From: Hymenobacter sp. YIM 151500-1 | Lineage (GTDB): Bacteria; Bacteroidota; Bacteroidia; Cytophagales; Hymenobacteraceae | Direction of reading: 5' to 3' | Length of the DNA stretch: 64,000 nucleotides | Assembly (NCBI RefSeq): GCF_025979885.1 | Contig: NZ_CP110139.1 | Span: 1,364,001 to 1,428,000, forward strand | Shown here: positions 18,041 through 26,505 of the stretch, one piece after another | Layout of the letters: each line of letters begins with the position of its first letter | How positions within the stretch are numbered: the first letter of the stretch is position 1 | Program-made: the position numbers and the translations under genes | The notes under the pieces: generated by a model | The model's database searches: none | Seen by the model: only the letters and a program-made list of their open reading frames with translations | What the model was told of the DNA's origin: nothing

Positions 18041-18048
18041 CAAACATA
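18041..18048 (-). promoter_or_regulatory. Putative -7 element for ubiE-porT
   Basis: TATGTTTG on the minus strand matches TAnnTTTG, about 43 nt before the ubiE ATG and just after the OmpA-gene terminator. Confidence 0.45.
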
Positions 18049-18075
18049 ACGTCCCACCCACCATTATGTTGAAAA

Positions 18076-18108
18076 AAAGCGGGCCGGGCATTATGCCCGG
18101 CCCGCTTT
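18076..18108 (-). terminator. Rho-independent terminator of the PorE-like gene
   Basis: AAAGCGGGCCGGGCAT pairs with ATGCCCGGCCCGCTTT. On the minus strand the stem is followed by a run of T. It starts 20 nt after the stop at 18128, separating this gene from ubiE. Confidence 0.88.
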
Positions 18109-18127
18109 CGTCAGTAGCCAATGCTGC

Positions 18128-20416
18128 TTAGTCGTTGTCGGTCTTCACTTTGACCTTCTCGCCTTCTGCATCTTTTGCCTTCGAGTCAATCGTGCCGTCT
18201 TTGGTTACGGTCTTGCTCTTCTCGCCGGCGGGGCCTTCGGTTTTCACTTTCACCTTGTCGCTGTCCTCGTCCACTTTGGTTTTCACCTTGGTGCCGTCTG
18301 CCATTTTCACCTTGCTCTTGCCGGGCGTCAGCGGAGCAGCCGTGGTGGTCGTGGTAGTAGTTGCGTCCGTGGCGGTGGTAGTCGTGGTGCCAGTGGCCGT
18401 GTCGGTGCCGGTTGGGGCAGCGCCGCCGCTAACCTGCGGAGCAGTCTGGCCTTCCTGGGCTACCACGCGGAACTCCACGCGGCGGTTCAGCTGCATGTTC
18501 TCCGGCGAGTCGTTGGCCGCGGCCGGACGACGCTCCCCGTAGCTTACGGTTGCCATGCGCGTTTCGGCAATGCCCGACTTCTTCAGGAAGTTGAAGGCAG
18601 CGTTAGCACGGTTCTGGCCCAGCACCATGTTATACTCGTCGGTGTTGCGCGAGTCGCAGTGGCCCTCAATCGAGATGTTGATACCGGGGTTAGCCTTCAG
18701 AATGCCGCTGATGTTGTTCAGCTCGGTAATCGACTCCGGCCGCAGCTTGTACTTGTCGGTGTCGAAGTAGATTTTCTTGAAAGCAAACAGCGCCGCCGAA
18801 GTAGTGTCTACGTACGGTACGTAGAAGTTCTTCTCCACCACCGTCGAATCATTGGTCGAAATCGGCACGGCAAACTCCTGGGTCTCGATGTTCTTGCCAT
18901 CCTTCGACACGGCCACTTGGTAGGTACGGCCCGAAAGCACGCTCACCTGGTAGTCGCCGGTTTCGGGCTTGGTTACATCGCGGTAGCTCAGAGCCGTTTT
19001 GTCGGCCTGGGTGCCGCTGAACACCAGCTCCACACCCGGAATTACGGTGCTGTCGCGCTGCGAGTACACCTTGCCCCGGATGATGGCGTTCTTGATGTAG
19101 TTGATGGTGTAGATGTCTTTCTCGCCGTAGCCCCCGATGCGGTAAGAGCTGAGGTAGGCGTAGGAACCATCCGGGCTCAGGCGGTAGTAGGTGTCGTCGT
19201 CGGGGGTGTTAATGGGGTAGCCCATGTTTTCGGGGCGGCCCCACTTGCGGCCCACCGAGTCGTACTCCGACTTGAAGATGTCGTAGCCGCCCATGGTGTT
19301 GTGCCCGCGCGAAGCGAAGTACAGGGTCTTGCCGTCCTTGCTCAGGTAAGGGCTGTCGTCGTCGTAGGGCGTGTTGATGGCGCCCCCGATGCTCTTGGCC
19401 GGGCCCCAGTCGCCGCCGGGCTGGCGGGTGGCAGAGTAGATGTCCAGCGTACCGTCTTCCGAGTATTTGCCGGTCGAGAAGTAAATGGTCAGGCCATCGG
19501 GCGTAATGAAGGCATCTGACTCGAAGGCTTTCGAGTTGATGTTGCCATTCAGCTTCTTGGGGTTGGTCCAGTCGCCACCGCTCTTCTCTGAGTAGAAAAT
19601 GTCGCCATTCTCATCCTGGCGGTAGAGCAGCATCTTGGTGTCGTTGTCGAACACCTGAATGGAAGCGTCGTGGCCTTTGCCGTTGAGCACGGTGCTCAGC
19701 GAGCGAGGCTTCTCCCAGTTCTGTTCGTCGACGCGCTTGGCTTCGTAGATATTCTCATAGTATTGACCGTCAGCAGCAATAGCCCCTTTCCCCTTCTCTT
19801 TGCCTTTCATATCCTCGGCCACCGGCACATTGTTCATGTTGTCGGAGCGCGAGGTGAACAGCAGGATTTTATCGTCGGCCGAAATTACCGGGCTGTGCTC
19901 CGACCACTGCGTGTTGATGGTGGGGCCCAGGTTGTTGACGAAAATGTCCTTGGGGCTGTTGAACTGCACCTTGGCGTTTTTGCTGTGCTGAATCAGCTGG
20001 GCCAGCTCACGCTTGCGGCTGTCCTTGCTTTTCAACGTAGCATTGTAGGCCTGGAAGTGACCGATGGCCTCGTCGAAGTTGTAGTTTAGGTGGTCGACGC
20101 GGCCCAGCCAGTACTCCACGTCCTTGGCCACGTTCTTCTTCAGGCGCTGGGCCTTGTAGATGTAGTCGCTAGCCTTTTCCTTGTCGAAAGACATGTAGGC
20201 AATACCCGCCCGGAACAACGCCTGAGCGTTGTTTGGCTCCTTGGCCAACACTTGCTCGTAGAAAGGGATGGAGGCCCGGTAGTTCTCTTCATTAAAGAAC
20301 TTATTGGCGGTCTTCAGCTGCTTGCGTGTGCTCTGGGCCAGGGCAGGCTGAGCCACAGCCGCCGTCAGCGCGAAGGCGCACGAGGCTTTCAGTAACCTTC
20401 TGACTAAGTTGTCCAT
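18128..20416 (-). CDS. PorE-like OmpA family protein (TPR, PD40 propeller, CRD, OmpA_C)
   Basis: 762-residue periplasmic/outer-membrane peptidoglycan-binding protein. Domains in order: signal peptide ending ALA-Q (about 1-28), TPR-like helices (30-130), a beta-propeller of PD40/WD40 repeats with SPDG/TPDG/SKDG turns (about 160-440), a carboxypeptidase-regulatory beta-sandwich (about 448-535), and OmpA_C (about 555-670) with GHCDSRNTDEYN and LGQNRA; the usual GHTD is GHCD. A tail of about 90 residues follows: a Thr-rich stretch, then KVK-rich Lys/Asp/Glu. This architecture is that of PorE/PG1058 of type IX secretion, but OmpA paralogues of this kind are common in the phylum. No lipobox is seen, unlike P. 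gingivalis PorE. ATG 20416 gives a good signal peptide. Confidence 0.85.
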   Translation of the reverse strand: MDNLVRRLLKASCAFALTAAVAQPALAQSTRKQLKTANKFFNEENYRASIPFYEQVLAKEPNNAQALFRAGIAYMSFDKEKASDYIYKAQRLKKNVAKDVEYWLGRVDHLNYNFDEAIGHFQAYNATLKSKDSRKRELAQLIQHSKNAKVQFNSPKDIFVNNLGPTINTQWSEHSPVISADDKILLFTSRSDNMNNVPVAEDMKGKEKGKGAIAADGQYYENIYEAKRVDEQNWEKPRSLSTVLNGKGHDASIQVFDNDTKMLLYRQDENGDIFYSEKSGGDWTNPKKLNGNINSKAFESDAFITPDGLTIYFSTGKYSEDGTLDIYSATRQPGGDWGPAKSIGGAINTPYDDDSPYLSKDGKTLYFASRGHNTMGGYDIFKSEYDSVGRKWGRPENMGYPINTPDDDTYYRLSPDGSYAYLSSYRIGGYGEKDIYTINYIKNAIIRGKVYSQRDSTVIPGVELVFSGTQADKTALSYRDVTKPETGDYQVSVLSGRTYQVAVSKDGKNIETQEFAVPISTNDSTVVEKNFYVPYVDTTSAALFAFKKIYFDTDKYKLRPESITELNNISGILKANPGINISIEGHCDSRNTDEYNMVLGQNRANAAFNFLKKSGIAETRMATVSYGERRPAAANDSPENMQLNRRVEFRVVAQEGQTAPQVSGGAAPTGTDTATGTTTTTATDATTTTTTTAAPLTPGKSKVKMADGTKVKTKVDEDSDKVKVKTEGPAGEKSKTVTKDGTIDSKAKDAEGEKVKVKTDND

Positions 20417-20633
20417 TGTTGGAGGGGTTAAGGAAATAAGGAGTTGCAAAAAGAGGGTGGCAGAAACTAGGCCGCCAGGCGCGGGCTTATTTTCAGGAAT
20501 TGCCCCTTATACTGAAAACCGCGCGTAGGGTTAAGCAGAACCAGTGTAAGGGGGATGTTGCGAGATAAATCAGGTGCGGTTCAGCACCTTATTTTTTCTG
20601 CAACGCAGATTTCAAAGAAAAGTCAATTGCGGG

Positions 20634-20641
20634 CAAAGATA
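20634..20641 (-). promoter_or_regulatory. Putative -7 element for the PorE-like gene
   Basis: TATCTTTG on the minus strand, 217 nt before the ATG at 20416, implying a long 5' leader. No obvious -33 TTG. Confidence 0.35.
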
Positions 20642-20812
20642 GAAATTTTCTAATGCGACCTTTGCCGTATACAATTCACGAATCTGGCGGGCGAAAAGGG
20701 CTGCAAAACATGCTTTTCAACGTTGTAGATACGCAAAAAACAGTACTGCGAACCGCGCAAATATAGGTCAGCTTTGTAAACCGCAAGGGTTTTAGTAAAA
20801 AAAGATGAACCA

Positions 20813-20840
20813 TTGCACCCCTCCGCTTTCCCTACCTTTG
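20813..20840 (+). promoter_or_regulatory. Promoter of engB
   Basis: TTG at 20813-20815 and TACCTTTG at 20833-20840, 17 nt apart, match the Bacteroidota -33/-7 consensus. The ATG is 25 nt downstream of the -7 element. Confidence 0.6.
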
Positions 20841-20865
20841 CCGCTCAGCCAACCCCGTACCCCCC

Positions 20866-21483
20866 ATGAATATTCGGCAAGCCAAGTTTTTGATGAGCAA
20901 TTCCCGCGTTGAGGATTGCCCCGCTCCCACTCTGCCAGAATACGCATTTATTGGCCGCTCAAATGTGGGGAAATCTTCGCTGATAAATATGCTTACCGAG
21001 CAAAAAGGTTTGGCAAAAACTTCTTCTTTACCAGGCAAAACTCAGCTTATAAATCATTTTCTCATTGATAATACCTGGTACTTGGTTGACTTGCCGGGCT
21101 ACGGCTACGCCCGCGTCAGCAAGGAGGCCCGGACCAAATGGGGCCGCATGATTAATTACTACCTGCACAAGCGCGAAAACCTGACCTGCGTATTCGTGCT
21201 GCTGGATTCGCGCCTGGAGCCCCAGGCCATCGACCTGGAATTTATGGAGCAGCTCGGGCAGGACGGAATTCCCTTTGTAATGGTGTTCACCAAAGCCGAT
21301 AAGCAGTCGGGCACGCGCACCCGGCACCATGTGGCCAGCTACCTGGCGAAGATGGGCGAAACCTGGGACGAGCTGCCTCGCCATTTCGTTACTTCGGCCA
21401 CCGAAAAAACCGGCCGCGACGAGCTGCTTTCCTTTATTGAGGAGGTAAACCGGCAGGTGGCGCAGGCGGGCGACAATGCGTAA
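20866..21483 (+). CDS. engB: Ribosome-biogenesis GTPase EngB/YihA
   Basis: Essential GTPase that assists late assembly of the 50S ribosomal subunit. 205 residues with all G motifs: G1 GRSNVGKSS (about 30-38), the G2 Thr in SLPGKTQ, G3 DLPGYGYA, G4 TKADK (about 143-147) and G5 SATEKTG. The N-terminal NIRQAKFLMSNS extension is typical. ATG 20866 follows a good promoter. The first third of the gene uses more A/T-ending codons than its neighbours, a local composition shift with no sign of truncation. Possibly read on into the TonB-C gene 74 nt downstream. Confidence 0.97.
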   Translation: MNIRQAKFLMSNSRVEDCPAPTLPEYAFIGRSNVGKSSLINMLTEQKGLAKTSSLPGKTQLINHFLIDNTWYLVDLPGYGYARVSKEARTKWGRMINYYLHKRENLTCVFVLLDSRLEPQAIDLEFMEQLGQDGIPFVMVFTKADKQSGTRTRHHVASYLAKMGETWDELPRHFVTSATEKTGRDELLSFIEEVNRQVAQAGDNA

Positions 21484-21557
21484 ATTGGCCCCGTAATTGT
21501 CCTGCTGCGGCCGCCGTGCTGCGGCAGTATTTCTTCTGGTTTTTCCCCTTTTTTCTC

Positions 21558-22034
21558 ATGAAAAAAATTTTTGTTCTGCTTAGTGTAGGCCTGCTGGCTT
21601 GCTCGGTGCCGGCGCTGGCTCAGAAAACCAAAGTCAAGGTGAAAACCGACGGCCCGGCCCCGGCAACCACGGAATCCACGCCAGACCAGGGCGCGCCGGC
21701 CGCGCCGGCTTCGGCGCCCAAGACCATTCCGGTGGCCGAGTATTATGAAGGCGGCCAGGAAGCCATGTACGCCTTTATCGAAAAGGAACTGAAATACCCC
21801 ATCATGGCCCGCCGCAACCGGATTCAGGGCCAGTGCATCGTGAGCTTCACGCTGAACACCGACGGCACCATGTCGGGGGTGAAGCTGGTGAAGAACATTG
21901 GGGGCGGCTGCGGCGAGGAAGCTCTGCGCGTGGTGCGTTTGCTCAAGTTCAAGAAGCCCGACTACGCCGTGCTCACCAGCCTGCCCGTCACGTTTAAGCT
22001 GCCGGCGCCCGGCCAGGCCGCCGCAACCGAATAA
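21558..22034 (+). CDS. Exported TonB C-terminal domain protein
   Basis: 158-residue protein with a Sec signal (MKKIFVLLSVGLLACSVPALAQ, cleavage at about 22). A mature start KTKVKVKTDGPAPA and a Pro/Ala linker lead into a TonB_C fold (about 65-150: YPIMARRNRIQGQCIVSFTLNTDG, then a C-terminal LPVTFKL strand). There is no N-terminal membrane anchor beyond the signal, so it is a periplasmic TonB_C protein and not a full energy transducer. The KVKVKT-GPA stretch at its mature N-terminus reappears in the tail of the PorE-like protein 1 kb away. ATG 21558 is chosen for its signal peptide. Confidence 0.82.
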   Translation: MKKIFVLLSVGLLACSVPALAQKTKVKVKTDGPAPATTESTPDQGAPAAPASAPKTIPVAEYYEGGQEAMYAFIEKELKYPIMARRNRIQGQCIVSFTLNTDGTMSGVKLVKNIGGGCGEEALRVVRLLKFKKPDYAVLTSLPVTFKLPAPGQAAATE

Positions 22035-22039
22035 CTTTG
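22032..22039 (+). promoter_or_regulatory. Putative -7 element for the DUF5606 gene
   Basis: TAACTTTG overlaps the TAA stop of the TonB-C gene and lies 26 nt before ATG 22066. Confidence 0.4.
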
Positions 22040-22065
22040 CCCGTTCAACAACTGCTTTTTTTCTT

Positions 22066-22746
22066 ATGCCCTACGACCTGAAGGAAGTTGCCGCCATCAG
22101 CGGAATGCCCGGTCTGTACCGCCTCGTCAAGCCCACCCGCGCGGGGGTTATCGTGGAAGCCCTCGATGAAAAGGGTACCCGCTCGGTGGCCTCGGCCCGC
22201 AACAAGGTGTCGCTGCTGCACGAAATCTCCATCTACACCCAGGAGTACGACACCACCGTACCGCTGGCCGAGGTGTTTGACCGCATCTACCAGAAGCACG
22301 GCGCCGAGCTAGCCCTCACGCACAAGTCGGACGACCGGGACCTGACGGCCTTCATGGGCGAGATTCTGCCCGACTACGACCGCAACCGCGTGTACATGTC
22401 GGATATCAAGAAGCTGGTGCAGTGGTACCACGTGGTAAGCCGCCGCCTGCCCTACCAGGAAGCCGCTCCGGCTACTACGGAAAGCGCCACCGCCGCCGGG
22501 GATTCGGCCCCTACTCCCGAAGCTACCCCGGAAGCTGCGGAGTCGTCGGCAACACCAGCCGCTTCGGAGGGCAAGGCCAAAGCGCCGCGCAAAAAGGCCG
22601 CCAAGTCAGACGATGAGCCCGCGGCTGATGAGGCGCTGAGCACGGCCGGCATTATCCCGGCCGCTACCGAAGACACGGCCGAGGGCAGCCCCGAAGCCGC
22701 CGTTGCCAAGCCCGCCAAGAAAACCACCCGTAAAAAGACTGAGTAA
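22066..22746 (+). CDS. DUF5606 domain protein
   Basis: 226-residue cytosolic protein. The first 130 residues are a compact conserved domain (MPYDLKEVAAISGMPGLYRLVKPTRAGVI at the start, then KVSLLHEISIYT, PLAEVF and HKSDDRDLTAFMGEILPDYD) that I recognise as DUF5606, found in Bacteroidota and of unknown role. The rest is low-complexity Ala/Glu/Pro with Lys clusters (KAKAPRKKAAK, KPAKKTTRKKTE), resembling the basic tails of nucleic-acid-binding proteins. Start ATG 22066. It has its own -7 element and ends in a strong bidirectional terminator. Confidence 0.85.
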   Translation: MPYDLKEVAAISGMPGLYRLVKPTRAGVIVEALDEKGTRSVASARNKVSLLHEISIYTQEYDTTVPLAEVFDRIYQKHGAELALTHKSDDRDLTAFMGEILPDYDRNRVYMSDIKKLVQWYHVVSRRLPYQEAAPATTESATAAGDSAPTPEATPEAAESSATPAASEGKAKAPRKKAAKSDDEPAADEALSTAGIIPAATEDTAEGSPEAAVAKPAKKTTRKKTE

Positions 22747-22754
22747 CCATTTGC

Positions 22755-22805
22755 AACATACTAAAAAGCCTCTCCAGCCGTGTTGGAGAGGCTTTTTAGT
22801 ATGTT
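22755..22805. terminator. Bidirectional terminator after DUF5606
   Basis: AACATACTAAAAAGCCTCTCCA pairs fully with its complement at 22784-22805 across a 7-nt loop. Runs of A and T on both sides let it act in either direction; on the plus strand it ends the DUF5606 transcript. Confidence 0.9.
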
Positions 22806-23050
22806 ACAGATGCTGAAGTGCCCAATGGTGTGGGGCTGGGCCCCGTGCCGGCTACGTGGGAGGCTCTGGCCTCCCCCGACAGGACGGGTTGTAGAGACGC
22901 AACATATTGCGTCTCGTCGGTGAACGACCCCGCCGCCAATCGTGCAGATGGCGCAGACGACGAGACGCAACATATTGCGTCTCGTCTACAACCCGTCTAG
23001 GCGGCACGGGGCGCAGCCCCGCGCCAGCGCGAGCGTCGTGTAACGCCAGC
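22806..23050. repeat. Inverted repeat made of two palindromes
   Basis: 22883-22919 and 22958-22997 are complementary arms. Each arm itself contains the palindrome GACGCAACATATTGCGTC. They are flanked by GC-rich ends (GGCACGGGGCGCAGCCCC). A relative with GACGCAAGACGTTGCGTC lies at 32280-32325. No gene. Confidence 0.85.
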
Positions 23051-24079
23051 TTAGGCGTTTAGCACGATGTCGTTGGCGTACTCGCTGGCCAGGAACTCTT
23101 CTACTTTCTCCACCAGCTCGGGGGAGCCGATGAAGAGCGGGCACCGCTCGTGCATGGTTTGGGGCTCAATTTCCATGGTGCGGCGGCGGCCGTTGCTGGA
23201 TTTGCCACCGGCCTGCTCCACGATAAAAGCCAACGGATTGCACTCGTACATCAGGCGCAGCTTGCCCTGCGGGGATTTCTGGGAGGCCGGGTACAGGTAG
23301 ATGCCACCCTTGAGCAGGTTGCGGTGGAAGTCGGCCACCAGGGAGCCGATGTAGCGGGCCGAGTAGCTGCTTTCCTTGCAGTGCGCCACAAAGGCCTTCA
23401 TGCCCTCAGAGAAAGACTCCGACACGCCCTCATTAATGGAATAGATGGCGCCGGTGCGGGGTGTTTGGATGTTGGGGTGCGAGAGGAAGAACTCACCCAG
23501 GGAAGGCTCGTAGGTGAAGCCGTTGACGCCATTGCCGGTGGTGTACACCAGCATGGTGCTGGAGCCGTAAATCACGTAGCCGGCCGCTACCTGGTGGGTG
23601 CCGGTTTGCAGGCAGTCCTGGGCCGTGCCCTCGGAGCCGGTCGGCGACACGCGGCGGTAGATGCTGAAGATGGTGCCGATGCTGACGTTGACGTCGATGT
23701 TGGAAGAGCCGTCCAAGGGGTCGATGGCTACCACGTACTTGCCCTGCACGTTGCCGGTCTGAATCATCTCGTCGTCTTCTTCCGAAATGATGGTGCACAC
23801 CTCGCCGCCGTTGCGCAAAGCCCGGATAAAGCGGATGTTGGCAATAACGTCGAGCTTCTGCTGGTCTTCGCCCTGCACGTTGCGGTTGCCATAGGCCCCG
23901 GCAATGTCGATGAGGCCGGAGCGGTTGATTTCGCGGTTGACGATTTTGGCGGCCAGCGCAATATCGCGCAGCAGCTGCGACAGCTCCCCGGTGGCGTAGG
24001 GGAAGTCTTCCTGCTTGCGCATGATAAAGCGGTCCAGGGTGGTGCCGACGGGCAGCGCCAGTTTGTCGTGGTGGGTCAT
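23051..24079 (-). CDS. fbp: Class I fructose-1,6-bisphosphatase
   Basis: Gluconeogenic hydrolysis of fructose-1,6-bisphosphate. 342 residues, normal length. Metal-binding Glu residues are in IISEEDDE, and the lithium-sensitive phosphatase motif is [19 protein letters not shown]. Substrate contacts include [12 protein letters not shown], the [24 protein letters not shown] segment and the FIVEQAGG end motif. ATG 24079 gives the family N-terminus; the frame stays open to 24460 over the divergent gene and is not credible there. TAATTTTG lies 30 nt upstream. Divergent from aspartate kinase. Confidence 0.96.
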   Translation of the reverse strand: MTHHDKLALPVGTTLDRFIMRKQEDFPYATGELSQLLRDIALAAKIVNREINRSGLIDIAGAYGNRNVQGEDQQKLDVIANIRFIRALRNGGEVCTIISEEDDEMIQTGNVQGKYVVAIDPLDGSSNIDVNVSIGTIFSIYRRVSPTGSEGTAQDCLQTGTHQVAAGYVIYGSSTMLVYTTGNGVNGFTYEPSLGEFFLSHPNIQTPRTGAIYSINEGVSESFSEGMKAFVAHCKESSYSARYIGSLVADFHRNLLKGGIYLYPASQKSPQGKLRLMYECNPLAFIVEQAGGKSSNGRRRTMEIEPQTMHERCPLFIGSPELVEKVEEFLASEYANDIVLNA

Positions 24080-24108
24080 AGAGCGTGAACGGAAATTGGG
24101 TGGGAGGC

Positions 24109-24116
24109 CAAAATTA
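24109..24116 (-). promoter_or_regulatory. Putative -7 element for fbp
   Basis: TAATTTTG on the minus strand matches TAnnTTTG, 29 nt before the fbp ATG at 24079. Confidence 0.45.
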
Positions 24117-24216
24117 ACCAATTTGACGGAGTGGGCGGCGCGGCTTTGGAGGAGCAGCCGGGGCCGCTGCCGGTTGTGCCGCGCTGCTGGTGATGGCGCC
24201 TTCCTGCGCTTCATCC

Positions 24217-24224
24217 TACATTTG
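24217..24224 (+). promoter_or_regulatory. Putative -7 element for aspartate kinase, near-leaderless
   Basis: TACATTTG ends 5 nt before ATG 24230, so the transcript would start at or next to the start codon. Confidence 0.5.
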
Positions 24225-24229
24225 GGACC

Positions 24230-25507
24230 ATGCACGAACCGCATCAGCTGAAAGTCTACAAATTCGGTGGAGCCTCGGTGAAGGATGCCGCAGCCATTCG
24301 CAACCTCGTTCAGATTGTCCGGCAGTATGGCTCCGATGGGCCCTTGCTCGTGGTGGTGTCGGCCATGGGCAAAACCACCAATGCCCTGGAGGAGCTGTAC
24401 GAGCTGGCCCACGCCGGCCACGACTACGCGGCCCCGTTGCACACCCTGCGCGAGTTTCACCTGAGCGTAGCTGCCGAGCTGGGCATTGCCGCGGACTTCA
24501 GCCCCGACGCGCCCGGCCTCACGGAGCTGCTTCAGCTCCTCGGCGACCGGCTGGCTACTCTACAGCCCGGCGATTACGACAAGCAGTACGACCAGGTGGT
24601 GAGCTTCGGCGAGCTGCTGGCTACCTGCATCGTGGCGCGGGCCCTGGCGGCGCACTGGCTCGACTGCCGCCCCCTGCTGCGCACCGACCACACCTGGCGC
24701 GAAGGCCGCATCGACTGGCCCACCACCGAGCGGAACCTGCGCGCCACCCTCCCCGACCTGCTGGCCCGCGGGCCCGTGGTAACGCAGGGCTTTTTGGGCG
24801 GCACGGCCAGCGGCCTCACCACTACCCTGGGCCGTGAGGGCTCCGACTACACGGCCGCCATCCTGGCTTACTGCCTGGGCGCGGGCTCGGTTACCATCTG
24901 GAAGGATGTGGCCGGCTTGCTCAACGCCGACCCCAAGTTTTTCGCCGACACGGTGCGCTACCCGGAAATCAGCTACCAGGAAACCATCGAAATGGCCTAT
25001 TACGGGGCATCGGTCATTCACCCCAAAACTATTAAGCCCCTGGCCGTGCGCCGCATTCCGCTGCTGGTGAAGTCGTTTCTGGACCCCACGGCCGAGGGCA
25101 CCATCATTCACGACTGCCGCCACGGCCTGCTAGCCCCGGCTTTCATCCGCAAGGCGGGGCAGTGTTTGATTTCGTTTGAGTCCAAAGACCTGACGTTCAT
25201 TTCCGAAGAAAACCTGGAGGTGATTTTCGGGGCCCTGGCCCAGGTGCGCCTTAAGATTCACCTGATGCAGAACTCGGCCATCAGCTTCTCGGTGTGCACC
25301 GATTTCTCGGCTCACCGCCTCTCAACGCTGCTGGCCTTGCTGCGCGAGCAGTTCACCATCCACTACAATACCGGCCTGGAGCTGTACACCATCAAAAACT
25401 ACGACGCCGCCAGCATCCGCCGCCTCACCACCGACCGGCAGCTGCTGCTGGAACAGCGCACCCGCCAAACTTTCCAGTTCGTTTGCCGCGGCGGGCTGAA
25501 TGAATAG
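24230..25507 (+). CDS. Aspartate kinase (monofunctional)
   Basis: First step of the aspartate family pathway (Lys, Thr, Met, diaminopimelate): phosphorylation of L-aspartate. 425 residues. The kinase domain begins with [12 protein letters not shown] (about 8-19), has [11 protein letters not shown] (about 42-52), SFGELLA and [13 protein letters not shown], and the nucleotide-contact [15 protein letters not shown]. The C-terminal 120 residues form the ACT regulatory part ([24 protein letters not shown]), suggesting feedback control by an amino acid. There is no homoserine dehydrogenase fusion. Start ATG 24230, with only 5 nt to the -7 element. Confidence 0.94.
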   Translation: MHEPHQLKVYKFGGASVKDAAAIRNLVQIVRQYGSDGPLLVVVSAMGKTTNALEELYELAHAGHDYAAPLHTLREFHLSVAAELGIAADFSPDAPGLTELLQLLGDRLATLQPGDYDKQYDQVVSFGELLATCIVARALAAHWLDCRPLLRTDHTWREGRIDWPTTERNLRATLPDLLARGPVVTQGFLGGTASGLTTTLGREGSDYTAAILAYCLGAGSVTIWKDVAGLLNADPKFFADTVRYPEISYQETIEMAYYGASVIHPKTIKPLAVRRIPLLVKSFLDPTAEGTIIHDCRHGLLAPAFIRKAGQCLISFESKDLTFISEENLEVIFGALAQVRLKIHLMQNSAISFSVCTDFSAHRLSTLLALLREQFTIHYNTGLELYTIKNYDAASIRRLTTDRQLLLEQRTRQTFQFVCRGGLNE

Positions 25508-25722
25508 GGGCTTGGGGACTTGGGGTCTTAGGGGCTTAGATTTGTTCTGACTTTCATCTTCGTCCGGCATGTGGCGTCTAGCATCCGGCTATTGCTGAAG
25601 AATATACGAACAGCACCTATCTAAGCCCCAAGACCCTAAGCCCCAAGTGTAGCAGCAGAGCATAAACGCATCGACGGCGCTCCAAGCCCCTAAGTCCCCA
25701 AGACCCTAAGCCCCTAACAACC
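25508..25722. repeat. Inverted repeat on CTTAGGG words, two right arms
   Basis: The left arm 25505-25540 (gcttggggacttggggtctt) is matched by right arms at 25620-25646 and 25682-25718. The interior holds a small CGTCCGGCATG..CATCCGG palindrome. It fills the gap up to the enoyl-CoA hydratase ATG. Confidence 0.82.
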
Positions 25723-26505
25723 ATGACCACCCCTGAATTTATTACCGTTACGCCCCAGGCCCGGCCGCAGGTGGCCTTGGTTCAGTTGAACCGGCCCAAG
25801 GAGCTGAATGCGCTGAACCTGCAGCTGATGCAGGAAGTAGCCGCCGCGCTGAAAAGCCTGGACCAGGACCCCGACGTGCGCGTGATTGTGCTGACCGGCA
25901 ACGAGCGGGCCTTTGCCGCCGGCGCCGACATCAAGCAGATGGCCGGCCGCACGGCCATCGACATGCTCATCATCGACCAGTTCACGATTTGGGACCAAAT
26001 CCGACGGACCACCAAGCCGCTGCTGGCGGCCGTGTCGGGGTTTGCGCTGGGCGGGGGCTGCGAGCTGGCCATGACCTGCGACATGATTGTGGCCTCCGAG
26101 ACGGCGCAGTTCGGGCAGCCCGAGATTCGCATTGGCACCATGCCGGGGGCCGGCGGCACCCAGCGCCTCACGCGGGCCGTGGGCAAGGCCCGCGCCATGG
26201 AAATGGTGCTGACCGGCAAGCCCATATCAGCTCAAGAAGCCGCCACCCACGGCCTCGTCAACCGGGTGGTGCCCGTGGGCCAGTACCTGGAAGAGGCCTT
26301 CCGCCTGGCCCAGGACATAGCCCAGATGTCGCCGGTGGCGGCCCGGCTGGCCAAGGAATCGGTGAACCGCGCCTTTGAAACCCACCTCGACGAAGGCCTG
26401 CACTTCGAGCGGAAGAATTTTTACCTCACCTTCGCCTCCGAAGACCAAAAGGAAGGCATGGCCGCCTTCGTGGAGAAGCGGAAAGCGGAGTTTAAAGGAA
26501 AGTGA
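25723..26505 (+). CDS. Enoyl-CoA hydratase/isomerase (crotonase family)
   Basis: Hydrates trans-2-enoyl-CoA to 3-hydroxyacyl-CoA in beta-oxidation or related pathways. 260 residues. The oxyanion hole and CoA contacts are in RAFAAGADIKQM (about 64-75) and SGFALGGGCELAM (about 106-118, with one catalytic Glu). The second catalytic Glu is in FGQPEIRIGTMPGAGGTQRL. Both glutamates are present, which favours a true hydratase over an isomerase-only crotonase. The C-terminal helical part is complete. ATG 25723 abuts a repeat arm. No other fatty-acid degradation genes are adjacent. Confidence 0.94.
   Translation: MTTPEFITVTPQARPQVALVQLNRPKELNALNLQLMQEVAAALKSLDQDPDVRVIVLTGNERAFAAGADIKQMAGRTAIDMLIIDQFTIWDQIRRTTKPLLAAVSGFALGGGCELAMTCDMIVASETAQFGQPEIRIGTMPGAGGTQRLTRAVGKARAMEMVLTGKPISAQEAATHGLVNRVVPVGQYLEEAFRLAQDIAQMSPVAARLAKESVNRAFETHLDEGLHFERKNFYLTFASEDQKEGMAAFVEKRKAEFKGK

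Larger units (their letters stand above)
20417..20865. other. 449-bp divergent regulatory region
   Basis: Relatively AT-rich gap between the PorE-like gene and engB. A minus-strand TATCTTTG (20634-20641) would give the OmpA gene a leader of about 215 nt. A plus-strand promoter for engB lies at 20813-20840. At 20572-20599, AGGTGC..GCACCT followed by TATTTTTTCT looks like a small plus-strand terminator with no gene in front of it. No open frame here is credible. Confidence 0.55.
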
